A DNA stretch of 64,000 bases from Micromonospora lupini (lineage in GTDB: Bacteria > Actinomycetota > Actinomycetes > Mycobacteriales > Micromonosporaceae). Numbering within the stretch: the first letter of the stretch is position 1; each line of letters opens with the position of its first letter. The translations under genes and the position numbers were made by a program. This document shows, in pieces, positions 53,685 through 62,335 of the stretch. Location of the stretch: assembly GCF_026342015.1 (NCBI RefSeq), contig NZ_JAPENL010000001.1, positions 248,001-312,000 on the forward strand, given 5' to 3'. The notes under the pieces are model-generated. The model did no database searches, was not told where the DNA came from, and saw only the letters and a program-made list of their open reading frames with translations.

Positions 53685-54722
53685 ATGGGCAACTGGGTGG
53701 TCTCTCTCGCCGGGCCTCGACGGATCAGCCTCGAGCCCTGCCCGCCGGATCCGCTCGGCCCGGGCCAGGTCCGGGTCCGCACCTGCTACTCGGGCATCTC
53801 CGCCGGCACGGAGCTGACCCTCTACCGGGGCAGCAACCCGCGACTCCGCAAGGACTGGGACGACGCCGCCCGGATGTTCGTCCCCCGCCAGACCCCGGTG
53901 CCGTACCCGCTGATCGGCTTCGGCTACGAGGAGGTCGGCGAGGTCGTCGAGGTGGCGCCGGAGGTCGTCGACAGGCACCCGGGGCAGCTCGTGTGGGGCA
54001 TCTGGGGGCACCGGGCCGAGGCCGTCCTCGCCGCCGAGGCGGTCTGGCCGCTCCCCGCCGACCTGGACCCGCTCGCCGCGGTCTTCGCCCGGCCGGGCGC
54101 CATCGCGCTGACCGCCGTTCTCGCCGGTGACCTGCACCTGGGCGACTGGGTAGGCGTCTTCGGGCAGGGCGTCATCGGGCTGCTCGCCACCCGGCTCGCC
54201 GCGCTCTCCGGCGCCCGGGTGGTGGCCGTGGACCGGGTGCCCGGCCGGCTGGCCCACGCCACCCGCTACGGGGCACGGTCCACGGTTGACGTCGCGACGC
54301 AGTCCGCCGCCGCCGTGCTGCGTGACCTCACCGGCGGCCGAGGCGCGGACGTCTGCCTGGAGCTGTCCGGGGCGTACCCGGCGCTGCACGAGGCGATCCG
54401 CTCCACCGCACACGCCGGCCGGGTCGTGGCCGCCGGCTTCTACCAGGGCCAGGCCGACGCGCTCGGCCTCGGCGAAGAGTTCCACCACAACCGCATCCAG
54501 TTGGTGGCCGCCCAGGTCTCCGGCCCCACGCCCGCGCCGAGCATGGCCGGCCGGTGGACCGGAGACCGGATCGCGCAGACCTTCATGGAGCTGGTGGCCG
54601 AACACAGCGTCGACCCGTTGCCGCTGGTCAGCCACATCGTCGACGCCAGCGCGGTCGCCGACGCCCTCGCGCTGCTCGACCGTGGCGCCGGTGACGTCCT
54701 CCAAGTGGTGTTGAGGTTCTAG
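53685..54722 (+). CDS. MDR-family (zinc-type) dehydrogenase
   Basis: The 345-residue protein is a medium-chain dehydrogenase: VRTCYSGISAGTELTLYRG at the start and the nucleotide motif VFGQGVIGLLATRLAALSGARVVAVD. Typical catalytic zinc ligands (Cys38-like, GHE) are replaced by ISAGTE and GFGYEEVGEV, as in the BchC-like subgroup of sugar-alcohol oxidoreductases. It probably oxidises a polyol or sugar imported by the divergent ABC system (inference). The ribosome site is weak. Confidence 0.83.
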   Translation: MGNWVVSLAGPRRISLEPCPPDPLGPGQVRVRTCYSGISAGTELTLYRGSNPRLRKDWDDAARMFVPRQTPVPYPLIGFGYEEVGEVVEVAPEVVDRHPGQLVWGIWGHRAEAVLAAEAVWPLPADLDPLAAVFARPGAIALTAVLAGDLHLGDWVGVFGQGVIGLLATRLAALSGARVVAVDRVPGRLAHATRYGARSTVDVATQSAAAVLRDLTGGRGADVCLELSGAYPALHEAIRSTAHAGRVVAAGFYQGQADALGLGEEFHHNRIQLVAAQVSGPTPAPSMAGRWTGDRIAQTFMELVAEHSVDPLPLVSHIVDASAVADALALLDRGAGDVLQVVLRF

Positions 54723-55544
54723 ATGACCACCATCGCGCTGGCCTGCCAGGAACAACTCCTGCCGGGCACCAACCTGATCCAGAAGTACGCCCTCGCCACC
54801 GCGCTCGGCTACCAGGGCATCGAACTGCGCGGCCGTGGAAACCTCGCATTCGCCGACCGACTGCCCGAGCTGCGCCGGGCCCGCGCCGCCGGGGTGGTGA
54901 TGCCCACCGTCTGCGTCGAGATGGACCACTTCATCGGCGACTTCGACCCCGCCCGGTCCGCCGACGCCGTCCGGAACCTGCGCTCCCAGCTCTCGGTCAT
55001 CGCCGAGCTGGGCGGCGTCGGGGCGATGACCCCGGCCGCGTGGGGCATGTTCTCCCGACGGCTGCCGCCGTTCGAGCCGCCACGCCCGCCCGCCGGCGAC
55101 CGGCAGGTGCTCCTCGACGCCCTCGGCGAGTTGGGCCAACACGCCCGCGCCGAGGGGGTCACCCTCTTCATCGAACCCCTCAACAGGTACGAGGACCACA
55201 TGGTCAACCGACTCGACGAGGCTGTCGCCCTCTGCGCCGCGCTCGGGCTGCCCTCGGTGCGGGTGGTCGCCGACACCTTCCACATGAACATCGAGGAGGA
55301 CGACGTGCACCGGGCGCTGCGCGCCGCCGCTCCGTACCTCGGGCACGTGCAGGTCAGCGACTCCAACCGGTACCAGCCGGGCACCGGCCACCTGGACTGG
55401 CCGGCGCTCGTACGGACCCTGCTGGAGTTGGACTACCGCGGCTGGCTGGCTCTGGAGTGCCGGCTGCGCGGCGACCCGGTCCGGGCCCTGCAACAGGCCG
55501 CGGCGGTGCTGCGGCACGCGCTGCCCCGGCGGGCCGCCGCGTGA
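54723..55544 (+). CDS. Sugar isomerase/epimerase, xylose-isomerase-like TIM barrel
   Basis: The 273-residue protein is an AP-endonuclease-2-type TIM barrel with metal-ligand segments LFIEPLNRYEDHMVN, VVADTFHMNIEEDD, HVQVSDSNRYQPGTGHLDW and ALECRL. These match the Glu/Asp/His positions of tagatose/psicose-3-epimerases and inosose or keto-sugar isomerases. Its ATG directly abuts the dehydrogenase stop TAG. It is probably the second step after the dehydrogenase. Confidence 0.87.
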   Translation: MTTIALACQEQLLPGTNLIQKYALATALGYQGIELRGRGNLAFADRLPELRRARAAGVVMPTVCVEMDHFIGDFDPARSADAVRNLRSQLSVIAELGGVGAMTPAAWGMFSRRLPPFEPPRPPAGDRQVLLDALGELGQHARAEGVTLFIEPLNRYEDHMVNRLDEAVALCAALGLPSVRVVADTFHMNIEEDDVHRALRAAAPYLGHVQVSDSNRYQPGTGHLDWPALVRTLLELDYRGWLALECRLRGDPVRALQQAAAVLRHALPRRAAA

Positions 55545-56881
55545 CCGCCGGCGCCGTCCCCACCCGCACCGGCGGGCCCACCGACCTGGCCGGGCTGCGT
55601 CGGCTCGCCGCCGCCACCCTCGACGCCAACTGGGAACACGACCACACCGTGCCGTCGCGCACGCTCTACCCGCACCAGTGGAGCTGGGACTCCGCGTTCA
55701 TCGCGGTCGGGTGGGCCCACGTGCGTCCCGAGCGGGCCTGGCAGGAGCTGACGAGCCTGTTCCGGGCCCAGTGGGCCGACGGGCGGGTGCCGCACATCGT
55801 GTTCAACCCGACGATGCGCGTCGGCGCGTACTTCCCCGGCCCGGAGCTGTGGCGCTTCGCCGACGTCGAGGGCACGCCGACGATGGACACCTCCGGCCTG
55901 GTCCAGCCGCCGGTGCACGCGCTCGCCGCGCTGCTGGCGTACCGGCGGGCGCCCGATCCGGCCGGGCTGGCCTCCCTGCGCCGGCTCTACCCGGCTCTGG
56001 TCGCCCAGCAGCGGTACCTGGCGAAGCGGCGGGACGTCGCCGGCGACGGGCTGGTGTGCGTCGTACACCCGTGGGAGTCCGGTCTGGACAACAGCCCCGC
56101 CTGGGACGAGCCGATGGCAGCGGTCGACGCCGACGCGGCGGTCATGCGCGCGTACCGCCGGCACGACACCGCGCACGCCGACGCCGCGCACCGCCCCACG
56201 GACCTGGACTACGCGCGCTACCTGGCGATCGTCGCGGCCTACCGCGACCACGGCTACGCCGACCGCGACCTGGCCGACGACCATCCGTTCCTGGTGGAAT
56301 GCCCGCTGTTCAACGCGGCGTTCGGGGCGGCCGAGCACGCGCTTGCCGAGATCGCCGCGCTGACCGGCGCCGACCCGGCCCCGCACCGGGCCCGCGCGGA
56401 CCGCGTCACCGAGGCGTTGGTACGCCGACTGTACGACCCCGGCACCGGCACCTTCCAGCCCCGCGACCTGCGCACCGATCGACTCGTCGGTGCGCGTACC
56501 GTGCTCGGGCTCGCGCCCCTGATCCTGCCCGGCCTGCCCGCCCGGCAGGTCGACGCGCTTGTCGCCGAGGCCAGGTCGCCGCGCTTCGGGGTGGCCCGGT
56601 GGATGGACCGGCCGCTGCCCACCTACGACCGCACCGCGCCCGACTTCGAACCGCTGCGCTACTGGCGCGGGCCGAGCTGGCTGAACATCGGCTGGCTGGT
56701 GCGGCGCGGCCTGCTGACCCACGGCCGCCCGGAGCTGGCGGCCGGCCTGCGCCGCTCGATGATCGACCTGGTCGCCGGGGCGGGCTGCCACGAGTACTTC
56801 CACCCCGACACGGGCGCCGGGCTGGGCTCACAGGCGTTCGGCTGGACCGCCGCGCTGCTGCTCGACCTGCTGGCCGACTGA
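55541..56881 (+). CDS. (alpha/alpha)6-barrel glycosidase, MGH1/GH63-like
   Basis: The 446-residue protein has no signal peptide, so it acts in the cytosol. It has the six-hairpin glycosidase motifs YPHQWSWDSAFIAVGWAHV, VHPWESGLDNSPAWDEPM and YWRGPSWLNIGWLVRRGL, with likely acid residues in WSWDSAF and WESGLDN, as in mannosylglycerate hydrolase-type and GH63 enzymes. GTG 55541 overlaps the previous stop by four bases. It probably cleaves the imported glycoside. Confidence 0.82.
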   Translation: MTAGAVPTRTGGPTDLAGLRRLAAATLDANWEHDHTVPSRTLYPHQWSWDSAFIAVGWAHVRPERAWQELTSLFRAQWADGRVPHIVFNPTMRVGAYFPGPELWRFADVEGTPTMDTSGLVQPPVHALAALLAYRRAPDPAGLASLRRLYPALVAQQRYLAKRRDVAGDGLVCVVHPWESGLDNSPAWDEPMAAVDADAAVMRAYRRHDTAHADAAHRPTDLDYARYLAIVAAYRDHGYADRDLADDHPFLVECPLFNAAFGAAEHALAEIAALTGADPAPHRARADRVTEALVRRLYDPGTGTFQPRDLRTDRLVGARTVLGLAPLILPGLPARQVDALVAEARSPRFGVARWMDRPLPTYDRTAPDFEPLRYWRGPSWLNIGWLVRRGLLTHGRPELAAGLRRSMIDLVAGAGCHEYFHPDTGAGLGSQAFGWTAALLLDLLAD

Positions 56882-56940
56882 GCGTCCCAGGGCCGGCGCC
56901 AGGTGGTAGCGTGCCCGCTCTCAGCGGGGCGGGAGGCGGC

Positions 56941-57339
56941 GTGCGCGAGATCGACAAGGTGGCCTGGATCCTCATCGAGGACTGGCGGGTGCTGAGCACC
57001 CGTTCGCAGGGCAAGGACGTCTGGTACCTGCCCGGCGGCAAGCGCGAGCCGGGGGAGAGCGACCTGGAGACGCTGCGCCGGGAGGTCGACGAGGAGTTGA
57101 GCGTCGAGGTGGACGCGCGAAGCGCGGTGCGCCTGGGCACGTTCAGCGCGCAGGCGCACGGGCACGCGACCGGGATCACCGTGCGGATGACCTGCTACCG
57201 AGCCGGCTACCGGGGGCGGTTGCGGCCGGCCAGCGAGATCGCCGAGATGGCCTGGCTCGGGTACGCCGACAGGCACCGCACCTCCCCTGTCGACCAGCTC
57301 ATCTTCGACCACCTGCGGGATGCCGACCTGCTGCGCTGA
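56941..57339 (+). CDS. Nudix hydrolase
   Basis: The 132-residue protein has the Nudix box GGKREPGESDLETLRREVDEEL at residues about 35-56, with substrate-facing LPGGK before it. It starts at GTG 56941 behind GGGAGG. It hydrolyses a nucleoside-diphosphate-linked compound; the substrate is not indicated. Confidence 0.88.
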   Translation: MREIDKVAWILIEDWRVLSTRSQGKDVWYLPGGKREPGESDLETLRREVDEELSVEVDARSAVRLGTFSAQAHGHATGITVRMTCYRAGYRGRLRPASEIAEMAWLGYADRHRTSPVDQLIFDHLRDADLLR

Positions 57340-57344
57340 CGGAT

Positions 57345-57500
57345 GTGCCGTCAGCGGTGCCGGTGGCCGCTCTGGTGCCGGTGCCTGGTCTGGCGTGCCG
57401 GCGGCCGGGTCTGGTGCCGGTGGCGGGTCTGGCGTGCTGGTGGCTGCTTCGCGGTGCTCCCGGCGCCGTTTGGCGTCAGCGGCCCGGGGTAAGCGCGCGG
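57345..57500 (+). repeat. Degenerate GC-rich tandem repeats
   Basis: GGTCTGGTGCCGGTG and GGTCTGGCGTGC alternate several times with diverged copies between the Nudix gene and the DUF2267 gene. No coding function is apparent. Confidence 0.55.
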
Positions 57501-57501
57501 C

Positions 57502-58203
57502 GTGACGGACAGCGCGGACGGCGACGGGTTTCCGCACTTCATCGACGCGGTGTCCCGACGGTCCGGCCTGCCGAGCGAGCAGGCCGCCGCGCTCGCCCGC
57601 GCGGTGCTGCAGACGATTGCCGAACGAGTCACCGGCGGCTCGCCGGACGATCTCACCGGACACCTTCCGGACGAGGTCGACGGCTACCTGGACGACGCGG
57701 CGCCGAGCCCGCCCCCGCCCGCGAATCTGTCGAGCCCGCCCGCGGGTATGGCGGGTCCGTCCGCGGGCCCGGCTGGCCTGCCCGCGGGCCCGGCTGGCTC
57801 GTCCTCGGATCCGGCTGGCCTTCCTGCGGAGCTGACTGGCTCGTCCTCGGACCCGGCTGGCCTTCCTGCGGAGCTGACTGGCTCGTCCTCGGACCGGGTT
57901 CCCGACGGGGTCACGGACCCGGCCGGCGTTGACGGGCTGGACACCGGTGTGGGCCTCGACGTCGGTGGGCCTGTCGCGACGCCGTCGATGGACGCCGGGC
58001 CGGCGGAGTTCCTGCGCCGGGTGGGCCAGCGCGCCGGGGTGGACCCGGCCACGGCACGGGCCGGCACCGGAGCGGTCTTCGCGACCCTGCGGGAGGCGGT
58101 GACCGTACGGGAGTTCCGGGAGATGGTCGGGCGACTGCCCCGCGACGACGATGGCGGCACAACGACCGGTACGCCCATGTTGCCCGACCCGTCCACACCC
58201 TGA
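57502..58203 (+). CDS. DUF2267 protein split by a repetitive linker
   Basis: The 233-residue protein has two copies of a DUF2267-like helical unit: FIDAVSRRSGLPSEQAAALARAVL near the N terminus and FLRRVGQRAGVDPATARAGTGAVF near the C terminus. They are joined by a Pro/Gly/Ser linker containing a perfect-in-frame 14-residue repeat (GSSSDPAGLPAELT). GTG 57502 is the likely start; the ribosome site is weak. DUF2267 proteins are of unknown function. Confidence 0.75.
   Translation: MTDSADGDGFPHFIDAVSRRSGLPSEQAAALARAVLQTIAERVTGGSPDDLTGHLPDEVDGYLDDAAPSPPPPANLSSPPAGMAGPSAGPAGLPAGPAGSSSDPAGLPAELTGSSSDPAGLPAELTGSSSDRVPDGVTDPAGVDGLDTGVGLDVGGPVATPSMDAGPAEFLRRVGQRAGVDPATARAGTGAVFATLREAVTVREFREMVGRLPRDDDGGTTTGTPMLPDPSTP
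57796..57898 (+). repeat. 42-base in-frame tandem repeat inside the DUF2267 gene
   Basis: Units 57796-57837 and 57838-57879 differ at one base, and a third partial unit (57880-57898) follows. Each begins GGCTCGTCCTCGGA and encodes 14 residues. The near identity shows recent expansion. Confidence 0.85.
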
Positions 58204-58226
58204 TCCGCGCCCACGCGCCCGTCCGA

Positions 58227-58311
58227 CCACGATCCACTCGACTTCCTGGACATCGGGGCATCCCGGGACCGGGGGACAGCCCGATTTCCAGGAAACGGGG
58301 GTCGATCGTGG
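58227..58311. repeat. Long imperfect inverted repeat (REP-like hairpin)
   Basis: A left arm of 31 bases (58227-58257, starting CCACGATCCACTCGACTTCC) pairs with a right arm of 32 bases (58280-58311) with only a few mismatches and one bulge. The arms share CCACGATC, TTCCTGGA and ATCGGG. The arm sequence reminds me of intergenic elements repeated in Micromonosporaceae genomes, but copy number cannot be tested here. Confidence 0.65.
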
Positions 58312-58524
58312 GCCCGGACGGCGCAGCGCACGCTACGGGGGTTGCGGGCGCTCTGTCGCATTTGGGCAGTCGGTCCGCGTCGCGCCAATCCACGCCAGTC
58401 CGCTATTGACGCCGCCTCAGCGCGGGCACCGCGGGCATCGCTGCGACTTACGATGCTGAGGCGTCACCGCCGTCATGCGGCGGCGGGCAGAGCATCGGTG
58501 ACGCTCCCCGCGAAACGGAGCGAC

Positions 58525-58944
58525 ATGAACATCTGGGACAAGCTCAAGAGGCTCGTCACGCGTAGGAGCGAGTCGAGTTGGGGGCCCGAGATCACCGTCC
58601 ACCACCCGCCACCCGAGCACCTCGAACCGGGCGGTGGGGGCGTCGGGGGGTTCGACGCGTCAGCCGTGGACGCCGGCGTGACAAGCGGGGGCGAGGAGGA
58701 GACCGGCACCTACACGCCGCCCCCGCCTGGTTCGCGCCTGGCCTCGGGGCAGAACGTCGACAGGTACCTGGCGCTGACGATCGCGCAACAGACCGCCCGC
58801 GAGGCATGTGGCGTGGACGCTGGAGCACCGACCATCCACACCACCGAATTCCAGCGGACGACTGTCGATGACGGTCACGGTCACCTGGTCCCGGGCTGGG
58901 AGGCTCGCGTGTACTTCACCTGCCCGAGCCCACCCATCGCCTAG
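58525..58944 (+). CDS. Hypothetical protein, 139 residues
   Basis: The product is not recognised. ATG 58525 is chosen because ACGGAG precedes it. The N terminus MNIWDKLKRLVTRR is amphipathic and basic, a Gly/Pro/Glu-rich stretch follows, and then QNVDRYLALTIAQQTAREACGVD and GWEARVYFTCPSPP. No signal peptide or membrane segment is visible. Confidence 0.55.
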   Translation: MNIWDKLKRLVTRRSESSWGPEITVHHPPPEHLEPGGGGVGGFDASAVDAGVTSGGEEETGTYTPPPPGSRLASGQNVDRYLALTIAQQTAREACGVDAGAPTIHTTEFQRTTVDDGHGHLVPGWEARVYFTCPSPPIA

Positions 58945-58958
58945 TCTCGAACGTGTGA

Positions 58959-60206
58959 CTAGACGTCGGCGTCGGGCAGGTCGTCCGGCTCGGTGACCCA
59001 CGCGGAGAAGACCGGCACCCCGTGCCACGGCCCCGTGCCGCCGTCGGCTCTCGTGTCGGTCGCGACGGCCACCACGGCGTACGGGTGGCCGAAGCGCAAC
59101 TCGGCCGTGCGGGCGACGCCCTCCGGCGGCAGGCTGACAGTCCCGAACATGCCGGTCACCGCCGCCGCCTCGAAGCCGTACCGGCCGTACCGGGCCATCG
59201 CCACCTGCCGAGCCTCGAAGCCCTGCACCGGTTGGGCGAGCGCCCCGGCCAGCGCCGCCGTGGCCGCCGGAAAGCCCAGCGACTCGGCGGTCAGGTCGTG
59301 CTCACTGCGCGCCGACCAGCAGGGGAGCACCACGCTGTGTCGTTCCTCGCGGCCGCCGCGCGCGCGGGTCCGGACGCGCTCCTCCCGCAGCGTCCACAGC
59401 GCCGTGTCGCCGAGCGGCAGGTCGAACAGGGAACGCCGTCCGGCCGGTTGCGCGCCGTCTGCCGCGCCGGCACCGAGGTCGTACGCGACGGCCAGCACGT
59501 CGGCCGGCGGCACGTGCGGTGCGGCGGCCACCGAGAGCACCACAAGCCCCGCGCCGCCGGTCGCCTGGGCCCGGGCGGCGTGCACGATCACGTCACCGGC
59601 CCGATCGGTGGTGACGATCGCACCCTGGTGGCCGTGGCCCGGGCTGCGCAGCGCTCGCCGTAGGTCGCGCCCCCAGGCGCTGGCCGGGCCGAGCGCGCGG
59701 GCGTCGGTGACCTCGAACGGCTGCGCCCAGGAGATCCGGGTGGCCAGCGCGCTGGCCAGGGCGAAAACGACGTCGGGGTGGACCTGCAGGGGGAACGTCT
59801 CGATCAGGCCATCGGTGTGCTCGCGTGCCCACGCGTCCAACCCGGCCTGGTCGGGGAGCGTCCCGACCTCGGTCGCCGTGGGCAGCGCGGTCCGCCACCC
59901 GGCCGGCTCGTCGCTGAGTCGGCCGGGTCGGAGCCAGAGCGCGGTGGCCGACTCAACAAGCGGATGCGGCGCGTCGAGCAGGGTGCGGGCAACCTTCGCG
60001 GCGCGGGCCAGGTCCGTGCCCAGGGCGTCCGCCAGCCGCCCGGTCTCCGATTCCGGCCCGGTCACCGGGGCGGCTTCGGTCGTCGCCGCGCTGAGGGCGA
60101 GCAGCAGCCAGGCTCCGAGCGGGGAGGCGACGTGGTGCCGGTCGCCGATCGTGGCGTGCAGCCGCTCGGCGTACGCGGCCAGCGGCCCGTGCAGGTCGGT
60201 CGTCAT
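58959..60206 (-). CDS. Serpin-family protein
   Basis: The 415-residue protein lacks a signal peptide. Serpin character is seen in VASPLGAWLLLALSAATTEA at the start and RFGHPYAVVAVATD, then GVPVFSAWVTEPDDL at the end, the usual serpin C-terminal strands. The reactive loop region (about residues 360-385) is not clearly inhibitory, so it may not inhibit proteases. Serpins are sporadic in bacteria. ATG 60206 is preferred to the upstream in-frame start. Confidence 0.75.
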   Translation of the reverse strand: MTTDLHGPLAAYAERLHATIGDRHHVASPLGAWLLLALSAATTEAAPVTGPESETGRLADALGTDLARAAKVARTLLDAPHPLVESATALWLRPGRLSDEPAGWRTALPTATEVGTLPDQAGLDAWAREHTDGLIETFPLQVHPDVVFALASALATRISWAQPFEVTDARALGPASAWGRDLRRALRSPGHGHQGAIVTTDRAGDVIVHAARAQATGGAGLVVLSVAAAPHVPPADVLAVAYDLGAGAADGAQPAGRRSLFDLPLGDTALWTLREERVRTRARGGREERHSVVLPCWSARSEHDLTAESLGFPAATAALAGALAQPVQGFEARQVAMARYGRYGFEAAAVTGMFGTVSLPPEGVARTAELRFGHPYAVVAVATDTRADGGTGPWHGVPVFSAWVTEPDDLPDADV

Positions 60207-60257
60207 GCCCCCCACTCTGCCCGCCGCGCACCGCTTCGGCATCCTCGCCGACGTGGC

Positions 60258-60773
60258 TCAGGACCACAGCTCGAACGGCTCGTCGATCTCCTCGCCGGCC
60301 AGGAAGGGTGTGACCAGCCGGGGGAGTTGCCCGGGGTAGAACCGTTGCCGGCTGGTCACCACCTCCGCCAGCGGCCACCAGCGGAAGCCGAAGTAGTCCT
60401 CGCGCTCGTAGTCGAGCCGCTCCGCCTCGTCGACGTCCGGGCCGGGCCGGGCCAGCCGTACCGCCACGATCACCTCGTCCTGGACGTGCCGCAGTTGCCG
60501 GTGCAGGAAACTCGCTCGTCGCCGCCAGGTCGGCGTGCCCACCTGGTCGGCGGTGACCACGATGCCGGTCTCCTCGCGCAGCTCCCGTACGGCCGTGTCG
60601 CGGTACGTCTCACCGGGGTCCATGCCGCCGCCGGGCAGCTCCCACCACGTGCCCAGCCGGGGATGGTCCGGGTCACGGGTGTGGAACAGCAGTACCCGGT
60701 CGGTGTCGTCGAGGACCACCACGCGCACCGCGCGCCGCTGGAGGATCGGCAGGTCGTCGGGCAGTTCGTCCAT
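60258..60773 (-). CDS. Nudix hydrolase
   Basis: The 171-residue protein has the Nudix box GGGMDPGETYRDTAVRELREETGI, preceded by TWWELPGG. Its Trp-rich C-terminal part (FGFRWWPLAEV) is of the MutT/ADP-ribose type. It lies 51 bases upstream of the serpin gene on the same strand and is divergent from the PemK-like gene, 64 bases away. Confidence 0.88.
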   Translation of the reverse strand: MDELPDDLPILQRRAVRVVVLDDTDRVLLFHTRDPDHPRLGTWWELPGGGMDPGETYRDTAVRELREETGIVVTADQVGTPTWRRRASFLHRQLRHVQDEVIVAVRLARPGPDVDEAERLDYEREDYFGFRWWPLAEVVTSRQRFYPGQLPRLVTPFLAGEEIDEPFELWS

Positions 60774-60837
60774 CGGGCCAGTCTGCCGCAGTGCGCCGAC
60801 TCCGGCGTCCCACGCCGGGGCCGGTAGGCTGCCCGCC

Positions 60838-61329
60838 GTGGCTGGTCTGTTGAGGAACGTGGCACAACGCATCTCCCGGGTGGGCGCGGTCATCCCGTCG
60901 TCCCGGCGTACCGGGCCGGCCCCCGCGCGGGTGGCCCGCCCCCGCCAGGTGAGCGCGTTGCAGCGTCGAGAGCTGACCTACGCGCCCGAGCGGGACGGCC
61001 AGGCCGACCCCGGCGAGATCGTCTGGACCTGGGTGCCGTACGAGGATGACCCCCGCCAGGGCAAGGACCGCCCGGTACTTGTGGTCGGCCGGCACAGCCG
61101 GACGTTGTTCGGGTTGATGCTGTCCAGCCAGAGCGAGCGGGACGGGCAGCGGCACTGGTTCGCGCTCGGCCCCGGCGAGTGGGACCGCGACAAGCGGCCC
61201 AGCTGGGTCCGACTGGACCGCGTGCTCACCATGCGCGAGGACAGCATCCGCCGCGAGGGCGCCGTGCTGGACCGGCCCCGGTTCGACCGGGTCGGGCAGG
61301 CGCTGCGCGCCAACTACGGCTGGCGCTGA
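60838..61329 (+). CDS. PemK/MazF-like protein without visible antitoxin
   Basis: The 163-residue protein has an N-terminal basic extension of about 50 residues and then a PemK-like barrel: PGEIVWTWVPYEDDPRQGKDRPVLVVG, LMLSSQ, and WVRLDRVLTM. PemK/MazF proteins are mRNA endonucleases, but this actinobacterial subfamily often stands alone. GTG 60838 is chosen for the short leader; the N-terminal boundary is uncertain. No small antitoxin gene is adjacent. Confidence 0.78.
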   Translation: MAGLLRNVAQRISRVGAVIPSSRRTGPAPARVARPRQVSALQRRELTYAPERDGQADPGEIVWTWVPYEDDPRQGKDRPVLVVGRHSRTLFGLMLSSQSERDGQRHWFALGPGEWDRDKRPSWVRLDRVLTMREDSIRREGAVLDRPRFDRVGQALRANYGWR

Positions 61330-61385
61330 CCGTACGCCGGGGTGCCGCCGCAGTCCGGCGCCAGAGGCTGGCGTGTGGTCGACGG

Positions 61386-62036
61386 TCAGGCGGGCTCGCG
61401 GCTCGGGCCGACGGCGGCGCCGCTCGCGTCCGGCGGTGGGTACGGCTGCTCGGCGAGCAGCCGGGCGAGGTGCGCGCTGTTGAGTGCCAGGGCTTTCGTG
61501 GTGCGGCCGGTGGTGTCCGGCTTGGCGCCGACGTCGCGGTAGTCCACCGTGTGCAGCGCCTCACCGACCCAGTAGGTGGCGCCGGCGGCGGCGCAGGTGA
61601 AACCGACCTCGTTGAGGGCCTGCTGCACCTGGCCGATGGTGTGGTGTGCGCCGTCCTCGTTGCCGACGACCGCGACCCCGGCCACCTTGCCGTAGGTCAG
61701 GAGTCGGCCCTCGGCGTCGGTCTCGGAGAGTTCGGCGTCGAGGCGTTCGAGGACCATCTTGCAGACGCTCGCCGGCTGGCCGAGCCAGATCGGTGTGGCG
61801 ATGATGAGCACCTGGGCCGCCAGCAGCTTGGCACGGATCGTCGGCCAACCGTCGCCGTGCCCCTCGTCTGTCGACACCCCGAAACGCACGTCGTGGTCGA
61901 CGACCCGGACCAGCTCGCCGTCCACCCCCTGCGCGGCCAGCTCGGCCAGCACCTCCCGGCCGAGCTGCTCCGAACTGGACGGAGCGGGTGACGGCTTGAG
62001 GGTGCAGTTGAGCACGAGGGCACGGATGCTTGCCAC
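61386..62036 (-). CDS. Flavodoxin-fold NAD(P)H reductase
   Basis: The 216-residue protein has a flavodoxin-like fold: LVLNCTLKPSPAPSSSEQLGREVLAEL, LIIATPIWLGQPASVCKMVLERLDA and VAGVAVVGNEDGAHHTIGQVQQAL. These match FMN-dependent NADPH reductases of the NAD(P)H dehydrogenase/azoreductase group. It starts at GTG 62036 with AAGGATC upstream. The substrate is not known. Confidence 0.85.
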   Translation of the reverse strand: MASIRALVLNCTLKPSPAPSSSEQLGREVLAELAAQGVDGELVRVVDHDVRFGVSTDEGHGDGWPTIRAKLLAAQVLIIATPIWLGQPASVCKMVLERLDAELSETDAEGRLLTYGKVAGVAVVGNEDGAHHTIGQVQQALNEVGFTCAAAGATYWVGEALHTVDYRDVGAKPDTTGRTTKALALNSAHLARLLAEQPYPPPDASGAAVGPSREPA

Positions 62037-62335
62037 GTCTGATCCTTCCGGCCGTCGGGCAGGGTGACTGACCGCCACCCCATACCCGGGCACCGGCCCG
62101 AATCACGTCCTCGCGGCGTTGCTTTCGCGGGAGGGCCGACCGCGAGGCGCAGTGCGTCGGGTCGACCCATCGGTTGACAACCCGTTTGGGGTGAAAGCGG
62201 CGTTAGGACAGCAGACCCGGTCACTTTCGTGTTCCCCGCGCTCGCCGACCCCACCCGCCGAGCCATCCTGCCCGACTGCCGGCCGGCGACTGATAATCCG
62301 TGGCTGTGCGGGGCGTCCGGTGGCACGGTGTCGGC
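62037..62335. other. Spacer upstream of the phosphotransferase with an ArsR-like relic
   Basis: About 300 bases hold no intact gene. The first half is a normal divergent promoter region (an AT-richer stretch is at about 62175-62200). At 62229 a short frame reads like the N terminus of an ArsR regulator and is then lost. Confidence 0.45.
62229..62284 (+). pseudogene. Truncated relic of an ArsR-family regulator
   Basis: GTG 62229 opens FPALADPTRRAILPDC, nearly the signature start of ArsR-type regulators (F-ALADPTRRAIL). After this the frame no longer shows helix-turn-helix sequence. It looks like the first 15 codons of a deleted regulator gene. Confidence 0.45.
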
